Shown here: piece after piece, positions 45,663 through 56,053 of the stretch
Position numbering within the stretch: position 1 is the stretch's first letter
How the letters are laid out: each line of letters opens with the position of its first letter
Source: Yamadazyma tenuis
Lineage: Eukaryota; Ascomycota; Pichiomycetes; Serinales; Debaryomycetaceae
Assembly (NCBI RefSeq): GCF_029203305.1
Contig: NC_089463.1
Location: forward strand, 124,001-188,000
DNA: 64,000 nt
Direction of reading: 5' to 3'
The notes under the pieces: generated by a model
The model's database searches: none
What the model was told of the DNA's origin: nothing
The model's input: only the letters and a program-made list of their open reading frames with translations
Program-made: the position numbers and the translations under genes

Positions 45663-47015
45663 ATGACCGAGGTCGTTAATGATATAGACGCCAACTCTCC
45701 TAAGGTCGCAAAGACCAAGGACGATAGGCCCTATAAATGCCCCATGTGCGAGAAAGCATTCCACCGGTTAGAACACCAAACAAGACACATCAGAACCCAC
45801 ACGGGTGAAAAACCCCATCCCTGTACGTTCGCTGGATGCACCAAACGCTTCTCCCGAAGTGACGAGTTGACCCGTCATTTGCGGATCCACAATAATCCCG
45901 TCACCAGAAAGAGAAAGAACAAGATGAACCACGACTATACATCCCAAGACTTGGACGAGCACCGCCATTCGGTTCTGGACCTGGGGCTCGCCAAGTTGGC
46001 CGAGGCTGCCGCCATCCCCGTGCAACTCCAGAGCCTTCCCAGCGGGGCCCAGTTCATCCCCGTGGCCATCGATAAAGGAGGCCAGGCGATCTATCATCAG
46101 GGGTACCCCATTTACCTTGTGACAGCAGGACAAGGAGAGCAGAAACCGTACCAGCTTCAGAACGGACTGGCGGTGTTCTCCATGCCGCTGTCGCCCACCA
46201 CCGGCTCCGCCACCGGTACCTCTGGCTCCACCACCGCGCCCTCCGGACCGCACCCTTCGCCGCAGGCTGCAACCTTGACTCCGTCCATTATCAAACTGGA
46301 ACTGTCCAGCTCCATCGGCGTGTTTTCTAACGAGTCTTCGTCGCACTCTCTCAGCACCTCGCCCGACCAGACCTTGTATACCCCTATCCCTGGTTCCGCC
46401 AAAAAACTCCCATCGCTCACCAATTTGAACGAATACTTTGTCTTGAAAGCAGGCTCCAACAAAACCTCCAGCTCCTCGTTGTCGTCGATGCAGTTTGGTG
46501 CTTCCCATGCCTCTCACCCTAACCTCCCATCACTCGGATCGCTTCCTCGGATGACTCCCATCAAATCAATTCCCGTTCCCAATCCCCAGCGCAACATCTC
46601 CTATCCCCTGACTCCATACTCGCTCGGGGCCTCCGCCACCTATTTTGCCCCGCTGCAGGGCCTCAAGGTACGCGACAAGTCGTCGTCCAGTTTGAACTTG
46701 GAGTTTGCTCACGCCCAGAAGAAACTGAGACCAAGCTCTCCAAGCCTGTCGTTCACCAACTTGGTGATGACGAGCAACCTGTCGTACCATAACCCCGGGT
46801 TTATCATCTCGCCATCCGAAACTCCATTGCAGACTCCGTCACAATCGCCTCATCTCAAGCCGGCAAATGCTCAATTGCAGCCGGACTTGGTGAAGTTGAA
46901 CAGTAAGTTGACTGAGGGTGAAGTGGTTGTGAAGCAACAGGACAACACAAACTCCATAGCCAATTCGGGTACCCAGCTTCCGCCTATTCGGTCAGTGTTT
47001 AGTTTTCCTAACTAG
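45663..47015 (+). CDS. MIG1: C2H2 zinc-finger glucose repressor Mig1
   Basis: 450 residues. Two adjacent C2H2 fingers: Cys26, Cys29, His42, His46 and Cys54, Cys59, His72, His76, joined by HTGEKP. DNA-contact residues RLEHQTRH and RSDELTRH are those of Mig1/CreA, which bind GC boxes with an AT flank. A basic RKRKNK motif follows. The Ser/Pro/Thr-rich C-terminus contains likely Snf1 sites and ends in [12 protein letters not shown], matching the conserved C-terminal effector box of Mig1. It represses genes for alternative carbon sources when glucose is present. Confidence 0.93.
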   Translation: MTEVVNDIDANSPKVAKTKDDRPYKCPMCEKAFHRLEHQTRHIRTHTGEKPHPCTFAGCTKRFSRSDELTRHLRIHNNPVTRKRKNKMNHDYTSQDLDEHRHSVLDLGLAKLAEAAAIPVQLQSLPSGAQFIPVAIDKGGQAIYHQGYPIYLVTAGQGEQKPYQLQNGLAVFSMPLSPTTGSATGTSGSTTAPSGPHPSPQAATLTPSIIKLELSSSIGVFSNESSSHSLSTSPDQTLYTPIPGSAKKLPSLTNLNEYFVLKAGSNKTSSSSLSSMQFGASHASHPNLPSLGSLPRMTPIKSIPVPNPQRNISYPLTPYSLGASATYFAPLQGLKVRDKSSSSLNLEFAHAQKKLRPSSPSLSFTNLVMTSNLSYHNPGFIISPSETPLQTPSQSPHLKPANAQLQPDLVKLNSKLTEGEVVVKQQDNTNSIANSGTQLPPIRSVFSFPN

Positions 47016-47703
47016 CGAGATGGAAGCAGTACTAGATATTTACGGAAAGAACTAAATATTTATTAATTAATGATAACGAAGCAATAGGATATCGTGGTAC
47101 CGGTAACAGGGATATACTAATAGAGCATAACTTTCGTACCTTCATCTACTAATATCACACCGCAACCGAGCAACCTTTAGCACCACCGCCGCGCCAGTCT
47201 CGGCCCACGCAGACACCACCGCGACAGAAAACAGTCACTCTCGCTTACCGCAGCATCCGTCTGCAGGATCATCATCCACAAAAACGAATGGCCAGCGTGC
47301 ACTCACCACCCCCCATCATCGTACTTGTTTGTCACAGCAGAAAATTTTTTAATTAGTCAAACAAACACTTCTTATTTGTCTGATCACTTTTAGTTTTTAA
47401 TTAAACTGGAGGTAAATCATTCTGAATATACTATTCATTTCCCAGGAAAGAGTTCTCTGCAGTTCACAAGTTCCTTGATTCGATTCTCCTGTCTTTTTCT
47501 CAGGTGTTTTTAGAATCGCTGGTCTTTTATCTGCCGTTTCCAACTTTTTCCAATCTTCTTTATTGAAGCACTTTTAACTAAGTACCTTCAATTCAATCGG
47601 TTCCTTACCAACCGTATCAGCCGAACGAGCTTTTCACTAAGTTTTCGTTTGATTTTTTCACCTCCTTTGTTGGAATCCACAAATAACCTTACTCACTCGT
47701 GAT
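47016..47703 (+). other. Promoter and leader of CLG1
   Basis: 688 bases between MIG1 and CLG1. It is AT-rich near 47340-47410 (TTTTTTAATTAG and TTTTTAATTAAAC in near-inverted form), then pyrimidine-rich to the ATG. No ORF, RNA gene or clear known site. Confidence 0.5.
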
Positions 47704-48933
47704 ATGTATCACACCCCAGGTTATAACTCCGGCTTGGGAACCGCCGGCCACCGTGCCAGCAACTCCATCAGTTACTTGAACAACTTCAACCTTGATCACA
47801 AAAAGAGACCGGTTGCTCCAACGTCATCTCACTATTTCCCTCCTCCACCTCCAGGAATGCATCAAAGTTCTCCTGCTCACTCAGCCCTTCAACCCTCCAT
47901 CGTGGGAATTGTTCCTCCACCACCCATGGCCATCCAGAACCCTCTCATGATGAACATGGGTTTAATGAACCCTCCTCCACAATACGCTCCGCCTTATCAA
48001 CATCCACACCCGCTTCAAATGGCACCTCCTTCCCATCACCTTCACCCACAGGCCCCCGCTCAACAAGCGCAGCAGCCGCCAACTGGAGGCATTAACTCTG
48101 TGTTGGAGTACGACTTGACCAATATGTCGACGTTTTTGAGTTGGTGTGCATTTGGAATGTTGAAGCAAAACAGGAACCCTACCAAGGATTTTGAAGGCTT
48201 GGTAAACTCGGTACTATTTGCTACCAGGTTACCCAAAAGTACCATCATCATCGCCTTGGAGTACATGAATCAACGGTTTTCGTCCAAGGGAATCAACACC
48301 TTGTCGGAATCGGAAATCTTCATCAAGTTGATTGTGGGATTGATTCTCGGTAACAAGTTTAACGATGATAACACCTTTACCAACCGGTCATGGTGTGGGG
48401 CCACGGGCTTGCAAATCTCCGTGTTGAACGAGGAAGAAATGACGTGGTTGCAGGAAGTGAAGTGGAACTTGAATGTGGTAAACTTTGAGAGTAACATCAT
48501 TACTTTAGAAGAATGCTGGAAAACTTGGTTGGAAAAATACACTCCTAAAGATGTTTCGGTTTCGACTTACTCGAGTCCCGTGTATTCAAACCCAAGTATA
48601 CCATCGTCTCCAGTTTCTCCTGATTACAATGTTTACTATCCATCATCTTCTCCCACGTTACCTTACTCCAATTCGTCTCCAACCAAATACCTGGATGCTA
48701 TGTGGAACCCCCAACAACCTGTACCGCACCTAGCTGTTCAATCACTTCCCTCAAATGCAAATGTGAATCACCATCAACACCAACACCAACACCAACACCA
48801 AAACAGTATTTGGTCTTATACGCCCAATTACCCTAACAACCTACCAATAAGCCACCAACCAATTCAGTACTTGAATTCTAATTTTGTCGGCTACACCAAC
48901 CCCTACTACACATTTAACATGGCTTCTTGTTAA
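47704..48933 (+). CDS. CLG1: Pho85-type cyclin-like protein Clg1
   Basis: 409 residues. The Pro/His/Gln-rich N-terminus (about 1-125) has runs such as PPPPPG and QAPAQQAQQPP. A cyclin-like domain covers about 128-280: YDLTNMSTFLSWCAFGMLK, STIIIALEYMNQRF, EIFIKLIVGLILGNKFNDDNTFTNRSWCGATGL, EMTWLQEVKWNLN. The KFNDDNTFTNRSW motif is that of Clg1 and Pcl cyclins, partners of Pho85. The C-terminus is Ser/Pro/Tyr/Asn-rich with a CACCAA repeat (about 48768-48803) coding HQHQHQHQHQ. Yeast Clg1 promotes autophagy and longevity-linked phosphorylation. Confidence 0.88.
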   Translation: MYHTPGYNSGLGTAGHRASNSISYLNNFNLDHKKRPVAPTSSHYFPPPPPGMHQSSPAHSALQPSIVGIVPPPPMAIQNPLMMNMGLMNPPPQYAPPYQHPHPLQMAPPSHHLHPQAPAQQAQQPPTGGINSVLEYDLTNMSTFLSWCAFGMLKQNRNPTKDFEGLVNSVLFATRLPKSTIIIALEYMNQRFSSKGINTLSESEIFIKLIVGLILGNKFNDDNTFTNRSWCGATGLQISVLNEEEMTWLQEVKWNLNVVNFESNIITLEECWKTWLEKYTPKDVSVSTYSSPVYSNPSIPSSPVSPDYNVYYPSSSPTLPYSNSSPTKYLDAMWNPQQPVPHLAVQSLPSNANVNHHQHQHQHQHQNSIWSYTPNYPNNLPISHQPIQYLNSNFVGYTNPYYTFNMASC

Positions 48934-49111
48934 TGTATTTATCAATGTTTTGCCCTGTCTTTTACTATTATTATTACTTATGCTCTGGGTAAGGGTCCCA
49001 GCCTTTTCAAATTTCTGGCTCCATTTGACTTTTATTTTTTTTAGTTGAATATGGTTTATATGTTTAGAATCCTATATTATAGATATCAAAAACTACCTGA
49101 ACTTATCTAAC

Positions 49112-49528
49112 TCACTTGGCCTCGAACTCGTTATCATCTTCTTCGTCGTCTTCTCTGAGTCCCTCCTGGGCCAACTTCTCAGACGCCTTTTGGAAATCAA
49201 TAACCTTACCTCTAGTTCTTCTACCACTGGTGATGATGTTGGTGGTGTCGATTTCGGACAAATCATCATCTTCTCCGTCATCAAAGTTTTCTCCTCCATC
49301 GTCTTCTTCCTCGTCATCATCATCCTTTTCGTCATCAGACTTCTCTTTTCCAACCGTGTCCTCGTACTGTCTTCTTCTCCGCTTTTTCTTGTCTTTGTTG
49401 GTTTTTTGGGGCTCTTTGCCATCAACTTCATCAATTGGCCTCTTTTTTTCAACAGCATCGTCCTTGATTTCCACCTTCTCAATAGTACCCACTTCCTCGG
49501 TGGCTTTTTTGGTTTCCTCTTCCGACAT
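49112..49528 (-). CDS. CHZ1: Histone H2A.Z chaperone Chz1
   Basis: 138 residues, almost all charged and disordered. A Lys/Arg patch (KKKRRRRQ) is followed by a long acidic run. The CHZ motif is at about 90-112: LSEIDTTNIITSGRRTRGK with VIDF, matching the conserved Chz1 core that wraps the H2A.Z-H2B dimer. Yeast Chz1 is 153 residues. Chz1 delivers H2A.Z-H2B to SWR1. It is divergent from SMB1 with 65 bases between ATGs and converges on CLG1. Confidence 0.93.
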   Translation of the reverse strand: MSEEETKKATEEVGTIEKVEIKDDAVEKKRPIDEVDGKEPQKTNKDKKKRRRRQYEDTVGKEKSDDEKDDDDEEEDDGGENFDDGEDDDLSEIDTTNIITSGRRTRGKVIDFQKASEKLAQEGLREDDEEDDNEFEAK

Positions 49529-49593
49529 GTTTATAACAATTACTTGGAGTTGAAAATTTTGTGCGCACTTTTAATATTTGCTTCACACTCATC

Positions 49594-50043
49594 ATGGTAC
49601 GTTTAAAACTAACAAATACTCTGCCCAATATATATACTAACTCTTCCAAGTCCCAGATTCCCATCACGAAGAAGACAAAGATGTCTGAACTCCTACATTA
49701 CAGGCTCAAGGTATCCAGCATCGACGGCCGTAGTTTCATTGGTAATTTACTCGCGTTCGACAAGCACATGAACTTGGTTTTATCAGATTGTGAAGAAGTA
49801 CGGATTCCTAAAAAGTCGCTTCAGGACCTCAAGAAGGGCGTGGCCACAGAGCCCCGCGAACTTAAAACCAACTTGGGGCTCATCATTCTCAGGGGGGACC
49901 AAATAGTCAATTTGACTATCCAAAGCCCTCCAGTGACAAACCCCAAAAAGAGGCTCGGGTTGGAAAAGGGAAAAGGCACAAGCAAACCGTTGAAAACTCC
50001 CGTCAGCGTGAAGTCCAAATTCAAAGGGTTCAGGGGCCAGTGA
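49594..50043 (+). CDS. SMB1: Spliceosomal Sm protein B, two exons
   Basis: Exon 1 is the ATG alone (49594-49596); exon 2 is 49651-50043. The 54-nt intron has donor GTACGT, TACTAAC at 49635-49641 and acceptor CCAAG, with a second in-frame CAG six bases on. The 131-residue product starts MSQIPITKKTKMSELLHY, matching the yeast SmB start (MSKIQVAH). Sm1 motif: YRLKVSSIDGRSFIGNLLAFDKHMNLVL. Sm2: LGLIILRGDQIVNL. The tail is short and basic without long Pro or RG repeats. SmB is part of the heptameric ring of U1, U2, U4 and U5 snRNPs. If unspliced, translation could begin at ATG 49681. Confidence 0.9.
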   Translation: MVRLKLTNTLPNIYTNSSKSQIPITKKTKMSELLHYRLKVSSIDGRSFIGNLLAFDKHMNLVLSDCEEVRIPKKSLQDLKKGVATEPRELKTNLGLIILRGDQIVNLTIQSPPVTNPKKRLGLEKGKGTSKPLKTPVSVKSKFKGFRGQ

Positions 50044-50150
50044 TGAATTGCACGGTAATGTAATATATAAATATATATTAATGTGAAAAGAAGTATACAA
50101 AGAAGGCTTAACATAACACTCATTTACCAAAAAGCACAACGCTTTTCTGC

Positions 50151-50810
50151 TTAGCAGCAGTTAGCATTATTCTTACTCTTCTTTTCCTGAGGAACGGGGG
50201 TCAAAGAAATAGTGGCGCCCGAAGAAGGTTTGGCAGATGGTTGGTCGTCAGTCTCTAATTGATGTTTGCTGATCATTTCATAGATATTCTTCAATAACTG
50301 GTGGAAAGACAAGTCGACGTTGTCAGAGTTCAAGGCCGAAGCTTCGGTAAACAACAAGCTGTTTTCGTTGGCAAAGTTTTTGGCTTCGTCAGTTGGAACC
50401 GCTCTAAGATGATCCAAATCACTCTTGTTCCCCACCAATTCTATGACAATGTTGGCGTCAGCGTGCTCCTTCAACTCCTTCAACCATCTGGAAACGCTCT
50501 CGTAACTTTCGGTCTTGGAAATATCGTAAACTATCAAGGCACCCACGGCACCTCGGTAATAGGCACTGGTAATGGCTCTATAACGCTCCTGACCGGCGGT
50601 GTCCCAGATCTGCGCCTTGACTCTCTTGCCATCAATTTCCAAGGTTCTGGTGGCAAATTCCACTCCAATGGTGGATCTGCTGTCCAAGTTGAACTCGTCT
50701 CTGGTGAATCTGGACAACAAGTTGGACTTTCCAACTCCCGAATCTCCAATCAAAACTATCTTGTACAAATACTCGTAGTCGTATGAGTAGTCGTCTGTGT
50801 TGTCAACCAT
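50151..50810 (-). CDS. YPT31: Rab GTPase Ypt31/32 (Rab11-like)
   Basis: 219 residues. G boxes: GDSGVGKS (22-29), switch I STIGVEF, DTAGQE (70-75), NKSD (128-131) and SAL near 159. The effector region and [12 protein letters not shown] start match Ypt31/Rab11. It ends Cys218-Cys219 for double geranylgeranylation. It acts in exit from the trans-Golgi and in recycling. The N-terminal extension is acidic and Tyr-rich (DDYSYDYEY). Single exon; ATG at 50810. One copy in this window; CTG yeasts often have a single Ypt31/32 gene. Confidence 0.95.
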   Translation of the reverse strand: MVDNTDDYSYDYEYLYKIVLIGDSGVGKSNLLSRFTRDEFNLDSRSTIGVEFATRTLEIDGKRVKAQIWDTAGQERYRAITSAYYRGAVGALIVYDISKTESYESVSRWLKELKEHADANIVIELVGNKSDLDHLRAVPTDEAKNFANENSLLFTEASALNSDNVDLSFHQLLKNIYEMISKHQLETDDQPSAKPSSGATISLTPVPQEKKSKNNANCC

Positions 50811-51208
50811 GATGCTGGGTTATATGATAAAGCTGTTGTGGTTTTATGTTTGTGGTGGATCCTTCTCTTCCTCCTGGTGGTATATCAAAAAATTGGGGGT
50901 TTGCGCTTGGGAAAATCGGTTCGAAAGCTCCGGGTACAAGTGTGCAACTATTGGTGATAAATGGGGGGTGCGTCTGCTGGAAATATGTCAATTATACACA
51001 CAGCTATTGAGATCAATTAGGGTGTGTGATGTCAACAACCAATTTTGTTCAGTGCGAAAGAAAATTGTTGGTGGTCGTACCGAGCCTCAACTTTCGCCCT
51101 GCCAGTCTATTGTTAGTAGTCGAGATTTCTATTGCAAAGAACATTATATTTACTAAATTATACAAACTGGGGAGAAAACCACTACGTTCAACCATAATAT
51201 ACAACTTC
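50811..51208 (-). other. YPT31 promoter and SPT16 3' flank
   Basis: 398 bases, no gene. AT-rich near the SPT16 3' end and mixed sequence near YPT31. A GGTTCGAAAGC at about 50930 looks like a Pol III box B, but no tRNA fold surrounds it. Confidence 0.5.
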
Positions 51209-54200
51209 CTAGTCTCTGTACCGGTTCTGGTCTTCTCTGGCAGCCTTCTTTTCCATTTCGTCCCAGTCGTCACCATCGCTCTCTTCACCAACATCTTCTG
51301 ATCCGGACCCAGAGTCTGAACCTGCTTCAGAATAGTCATCCTCGCCTTCACTGACAACCTCCTCATCACTAGGATCATCGTCACTGGCTTCGAATTCACT
51401 TTCTTCATCCTCTTCTTCTTCATCACTAGACTCTCCAGTACCAGTTAAGAACGACCAACCACCATCAACAAAGAACTGGTATGGGTCTGCCAACACTGTT
51501 TTCATGATACTTGGCCAGTTCAAGTTCATCTGTCCTTCACTGATAGGAATGTCCACGTCCGTCAACCAGTTTTTCACGTCTTCAATTAATTCCATTGGAA
51601 TGGTGTTGATGTGCACCACTGGCTTGTTGAGGTCCTTGAACACAAATACGAGGTCAAAGTTCTTCAACCCAAACTGAACTCTTTCCAAGTGGGCGATTTC
51701 GATTTCCTCTAACGTGATTACCAAGTACGGCGGATCGATTAATTGCACCAAACAGTCTCTGGTTGGCATACAGAGTACAGCAGACCTGAATGGAACACCT
51801 TGGAATCCCAATTCTCTGAATGGGATGTCCAAGTCAACTCTTCCGTGAGATGAGTCTGCAATCAACTGAGCAAAATTTTTGAACTCTTTGTCCAAGGCTG
51901 CCTTTCTTCTTCTTTCTTCTTGTTCTTGTTGCAACTCGTCTTCATCCCCATATCTGTATTTTCTCTTTCTACCTCCAGTTTCATCGAAGGCAATATCACT
52001 AGCTTCTCTGTAGAACTGGATATCATAAGTCTTTTTCAGCTTACCAATCATGATTGGGTGCACCAAATGACAGTGGATTAATACGATCAATTCATCTTTA
52101 CATGGTTGGAAGAAAAGATGTTTGATATTGGAGAATAAAATATCCACCTTCTGCTCCAACTTGAAACTCGATTGATATCTGAGACCGTTTTCGTGGATCG
52201 ACAACACTCCTCCAGCTTTCTTGGAGTCGAGTTGAGGCCTGAGTAAAACATTTTCCAACCTTTTCAGTCTCGAGCCCTTTAGTTCAATCAAACTGGCTTG
52301 TGTAACCACATCTTCCAACTGCTTTCTTTCTTGTTCTCTCTTCATCGAATCTTTCTTCAAATCCTGAATGGCCTTGTACACATCTACCATCCTTTGACGA
52401 TCTCTGGATCTAAACGTGAAGGATCTGATGAAAGTGTTGTCAGGATTATCCTCATAAGGTAATTCTTGTTTCTTGGACCCAGCACCTCCAGACCCAGGAG
52501 AGTTGAAGTTCAATCTCAAGTAAGTGAAGTCACCTTCTTCGTTCTGAGACCCATTTTTAAAAGAGTTGATGTGGAATGGAACCGGTCTTCCGCAAACAGG
52601 GAGAATAATGGTTTGGTTTTTGTAGTCCACATGGATCTTCAAGTCTCTTACGTTACTGGGAATCTGTGATTCCCGGATGTATGAATCATACTTTTTGAAA
52701 ATTGGCTTGTAGTCAGACTCGTCAGTAGCATCGGCCTTAGAGAATCTCGACAACCCTTCTTGTAACCTCTTCTCATGTAATTTGCTTTGTGTTTCTCGTC
52801 TAATTTGTTCCTGGTTCAAATTATCCTCATTTTGGGTGGATTCGTTTCTTAACTTTTGTTTCAAAATCTTCGAATTGTTCTCGAGAGACCCTAACTTTCT
52901 CTCAGTCTTAATGTCCTTTTCGGACTTCAACTTGGATTCGTTACCATCTAACTCATCCTTGATGTCATTCTCCTTAAAGTAAAATGAAACATCAGGCTTG
53001 CTTCTCAAATGATTACTCAAAACATTGACTTCGGACTCAGTAACCTGGATAGTATCATTCAATAATAAGGCGTATGGGTGTTTCGTAGTCTCGTTGGTCA
53101 AATCATTGAATCCAATGGCCAACGAGAAAATCTGGTTCTTTTGAATCTTTCTGTTGCTCTTGGCGTTCAACAAGAATGAAGAGTCCCTAAACTCGATACC
53201 CATCAACCAACCACAGTTCTTGGTGAAATGACTAACCAAATCGGGTCTTTCGGTTTCAATGAACTTAATGGCCTCGTGATAGATTTCACTGCTGGATTTT
53301 CCAACCTTAATAATATCACTGACCAATGCGTTTTGCAACTTGAGCAAAAACTCAAAGTTGGTATCCATCTGCTTAGTAGGATTAATCAAAAATGTTCTGC
53401 CGATATTGGAACAGTAGTTTCTGTATCTCAAACCTATGGAACACAAAATTGCCCCATCTCCTACCAAGTTCTTATTATTGGATTGGGCACTGGGCTTCAA
53501 GTCAAACTCTCTTCCACTTTGAATGATCGGGTTGTAGCACCACTCGATTTGGTCAGGATCAACTTTGCCACTCAACAACCGCTTTCCCAAATCGCTTTGG
53601 GCAAACCACCTGGGGTTATCGATACGGTTTTCGATCTGGTCACTCAATTTAGCATGGGAAATTTTGGTTTCTTCATCCACAATCTTCATCATCTCGTTAC
53701 TGAAAAGATCCAACATGACCATCGATGACTTGGCAGCCAACTTGATCAAATCGATCTCCTCATCATCTTTGCTTTCCATCGACTTGGAAAGCAACAAGGT
53801 GCAATCAGCAAACTTCAAGTCTTTATCGTCCTTAACCAACTCTTGCCATTCTTCTATGAATTTGCCCTTGTACTTGGCCTTTTCAATCTGTCCCACAGCT
53901 GCAGCACCGGCGTCCTTCAAGATTGCCACTACTTTGGAAAAAATGGCTTTATTGTGTTCCGCGTCCTTGTTTCTAATAAGAATCTCAACGTTGGAGGAGT
54001 TGGGAGTCGGTTTATCGGTCAAATGAGTGATGTGCTTGGCCTTACCCTCAGACGTGATAATATAGCAGTTATTCTGGTTAATGAAGATGCCGGTGTGGGG
54101 AAACTCGTATCCCAACAACCAGGTTTGCAAAACGGTAGGCTTCTTATAGGTATTGTCATCATCTTTTCCTCCCACCAAGAAAGCCAAACTGGAGAAGGTA

Positions 54201-54280
54201 GCGACATCACTGGTCAAGTTCTGTTGAATAATGCTCAACCTCTTATGGAATTGATTGGCATCGATGTTAATTTCTGACAT
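51209..54280 (-). CDS. SPT16: FACT histone chaperone subunit Spt16
   Basis: 1023 residues, close to yeast Spt16 (1035). N-terminal aminopeptidase-like lobes at about 1-440, with SKSMESKDDEEIDLIKLAAKSS and NCGWLMGIEFRD but no catalytic metal set, as expected. A dimerisation region follows near 530-650 (YIRESQIPSNVRDLKIHVDYKNQTIILP). The tandem-PH middle domain covers about 650-940 (QPCKDELIVLIHCHLVHPIMIGKLK, VPFRSAVLCMPTRDCLVQLIDPPY). A long acidic tail (960-1010) binds H2A-H2B, then a basic end. FACT reorganises nucleosomes in transcription and replication. It shares a promoter with PRI2. Confidence 0.97.
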   Translation of the reverse strand: MSEINIDANQFHKRLSIIQQNLTSDVATFSSLAFLVGGKDDDNTYKKPTVLQTWLLGYEFPHTGIFINQNNCYIITSEGKAKHITHLTDKPTPNSSNVEILIRNKDAEHNKAIFSKVVAILKDAGAAAVGQIEKAKYKGKFIEEWQELVKDDKDLKFADCTLLLSKSMESKDDEEIDLIKLAAKSSMVMLDLFSNEMMKIVDEETKISHAKLSDQIENRIDNPRWFAQSDLGKRLLSGKVDPDQIEWCYNPIIQSGREFDLKPSAQSNNKNLVGDGAILCSIGLRYRNYCSNIGRTFLINPTKQMDTNFEFLLKLQNALVSDIIKVGKSSSEIYHEAIKFIETERPDLVSHFTKNCGWLMGIEFRDSSFLLNAKSNRKIQKNQIFSLAIGFNDLTNETTKHPYALLLNDTIQVTESEVNVLSNHLRSKPDVSFYFKENDIKDELDGNESKLKSEKDIKTERKLGSLENNSKILKQKLRNESTQNEDNLNQEQIRRETQSKLHEKRLQEGLSRFSKADATDESDYKPIFKKYDSYIRESQIPSNVRDLKIHVDYKNQTIILPVCGRPVPFHINSFKNGSQNEEGDFTYLRLNFNSPGSGGAGSKKQELPYEDNPDNTFIRSFTFRSRDRQRMVDVYKAIQDLKKDSMKREQERKQLEDVVTQASLIELKGSRLKRLENVLLRPQLDSKKAGGVLSIHENGLRYQSSFKLEQKVDILFSNIKHLFFQPCKDELIVLIHCHLVHPIMIGKLKKTYDIQFYREASDIAFDETGGRKRKYRYGDEDELQQEQEERRRKAALDKEFKNFAQLIADSSHGRVDLDIPFRELGFQGVPFRSAVLCMPTRDCLVQLIDPPYLVITLEEIEIAHLERVQFGLKNFDLVFVFKDLNKPVVHINTIPMELIEDVKNWLTDVDIPISEGQMNLNWPSIMKTVLADPYQFFVDGGWSFLTGTGESSDEEEEDEESEFEASDDDPSDEEVVSEGEDDYSEAGSDSGSGSEDVGEESDGDDWDEMEKKAAREDQNRYRD

Positions 54281-54400
54281 CCTATAACGTTAGTCCTGAT
54301 GGTGATCACGGCTGGACGACTAGGGTTTTGCTGCTTAAATTTTTCACGCAAGCGCGCGCACTGGTGGGAGAGAGTGGCACTGTGACACAAAACCCGCCAA

Positions 54401-54422
54401 ACGCGTTTTGGCTTTGTCGCGT
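54401..54422. promoter_or_regulatory. MCB element between SPT16 and PRI2
   Basis: A perfect MluI cell-cycle box ACGCGT at 54401-54406 and a partial CGCGT at 54418-54422, 60-80 bases before the PRI2 ATG. DNA replication genes including PRI2 are known MBF targets in yeast. GCGCGCGC at about 54351-54358 in the same 199-bp divergent promoter may add to it. Confidence 0.7.
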
Positions 54423-54479
54423 AGGCAGCAAAAAAATACACACAAACAACTACAACTACAGCTACAACTACTACTTAAC

Positions 54480-55988
54480 ATGTTTAGGCAAGCCAAGAGA
54501 AGAACGGCCGGGCGCCGAAACTTCGACACCAAGAACGTGATCTACCAATCGTCCAAATTGGCGGCGTTGTACACGTCCAGGCTCTCTTTCTACGACATTC
54601 CTCCGCTTGAAGAAATCACCTTGGAAGAGTTTGAAAGTTGGGCCATAGACAGATTGAAGGTTTTGATTGAAATCGAGTCTTGTACTGCCAGAAGCAAGTC
54701 GTTCAAGGAAATCGAACAGATCATCAAGCCGGTGGTAAACAAGTATCTTCCATTGTCACCATTAATTGAAGGTAAAAATGATGCCCAGGTGTTACAGGAA
54801 CGTAAAAAGGACCACTACAGCCACTATATTTTGCGGTTGGTGTTCTGCCGCACCGATGAGTTGAGGAAGAAGTTTGTCAAGAACGAGATGCTTTTGTTCA
54901 AAATCAGATATGGCAACATGCAGTTGTCTGAGAAGAGCCAGTTTATTGAATTGCATAACGATACATTGGACTGGAACTATATCGGGGCTGAAGAGAAGAC
55001 TGAGCTTTTCGAGGACTTGTTCAATGCCACCAGTGCCAGCATCCGTACACAAATGATGCTTGACAATGAGAAGCTGACCATCACTGGTGAACAGTTAAGA
55101 CAGCACATTCTCCGGAACGAGAGCTTTATCAAGCTACCGTTCGAGAAAATCCCCAACTTGGTGGGATCTAGGTCCATCTTGGTTCGCCAGGGTTACGGGT
55201 ACATCCCCACCAGCTTCCAGTTGAACTTGTTGGTAATTGAAGTCCAGGAGAATTTGTCCAAGAACTTGGTCAAGACCTTCCAGGCAATTCCCCGTTTGGA
55301 CGAAGATGACCGGTTGGTACCCTTGTTGCAGGCGTTATCAAAGAACTTCTCGAGTGTTCAATATGATAGCAATTTCGGTGATGAAAGTGCCAGTGACATC
55401 AATGCTACATCCATCACCTCTAACAAGATCATGAGCCATTATCCGTTGTGTGCCAAAGTGTTGCAAAAGAGTTTGGTGGCCAACCATCACTTGCGGTTTC
55501 AAGGCCGTCAACAGCTCTCATTGTTCTTGAAAGGAATCGGGTTGAACGTGGACGAAGCATTGAGGTTCTGGAGTACCCAGTTCACCTCTGGTAATACCGG
55601 CATCTCCTTGGAAAAATTCAACAAGGAATACAAGTATAACATCCGTCACAGCTACGGGTTGGAAGGGGCCCGTATCAACTACAAGCCTTGGGACTGTGCC
55701 ACCATCTTGTCCAAGCCCAAGCCCAACAAAAGTGAATCGCATGGGTGCCCATACCGAGACCTAAAACTCGAGGTGCTTGTGGACAACTTGAAAGATATGG
55801 GTATCACCGAACAGTCAGACTTGAATGTGATCATAGACGACGTCAACAAGAACAGCTATACGGTTGCATGTACGCGAGTGTTCGAGTTGACGCATAAGAA
55901 GCAGTTAAAGCCCAATGAGAACTTGCATATCAACCATCCCAATCTCTATTTCGACCGGTCCCGTCAACTAGAAAAAGCCCAAAGCTAG
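54480..55988 (+). CDS. PRI2: DNA primase large subunit Pri2
   Basis: 502 residues from ATG 54480 (MFRQAKRRTAGRRNFD); earlier in-frame codons from 54408 lie in a CAA-rich leader and are not conserved. The N-terminal domain is helical (LSFYDIPPLEEITLEEFE). The C-terminal domain holds the four Fe-S cysteines Cys324 (HYPLCAKVL), Cys406 (KPWDCATI), Cys423 (SHGCPYRDL) and Cys464 (TVACTRVFE). The HHLRFQGRQQLSLFLKGIGL block is the primase substrate-binding region. It works with Pri1 and DNA polymerase alpha to make RNA primers. An MCB site upstream fits G1/S expression. Confidence 0.96.
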   Translation: MFRQAKRRTAGRRNFDTKNVIYQSSKLAALYTSRLSFYDIPPLEEITLEEFESWAIDRLKVLIEIESCTARSKSFKEIEQIIKPVVNKYLPLSPLIEGKNDAQVLQERKKDHYSHYILRLVFCRTDELRKKFVKNEMLLFKIRYGNMQLSEKSQFIELHNDTLDWNYIGAEEKTELFEDLFNATSASIRTQMMLDNEKLTITGEQLRQHILRNESFIKLPFEKIPNLVGSRSILVRQGYGYIPTSFQLNLLVIEVQENLSKNLVKTFQAIPRLDEDDRLVPLLQALSKNFSSVQYDSNFGDESASDINATSITSNKIMSHYPLCAKVLQKSLVANHHLRFQGRQQLSLFLKGIGLNVDEALRFWSTQFTSGNTGISLEKFNKEYKYNIRHSYGLEGARINYKPWDCATILSKPKPNKSESHGCPYRDLKLEVLVDNLKDMGITEQSDLNVIIDDVNKNSYTVACTRVFELTHKKQLKPNENLHINHPNLYFDRSRQLEKAQS

Positions 55989-56053
55989 AATGTCTATTTA
56001 TCTATGTAATATAAGGACGGTGCCAGACCATAGAGTAGTATCAGGTGCCGGAC

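Noticed and set aside
50928..50940. Box-B-like GGTTCGAAAGC in the YPT31 promoter as a tRNA
   Set aside because: No cloverleaf, box A or T-run could be placed around it.
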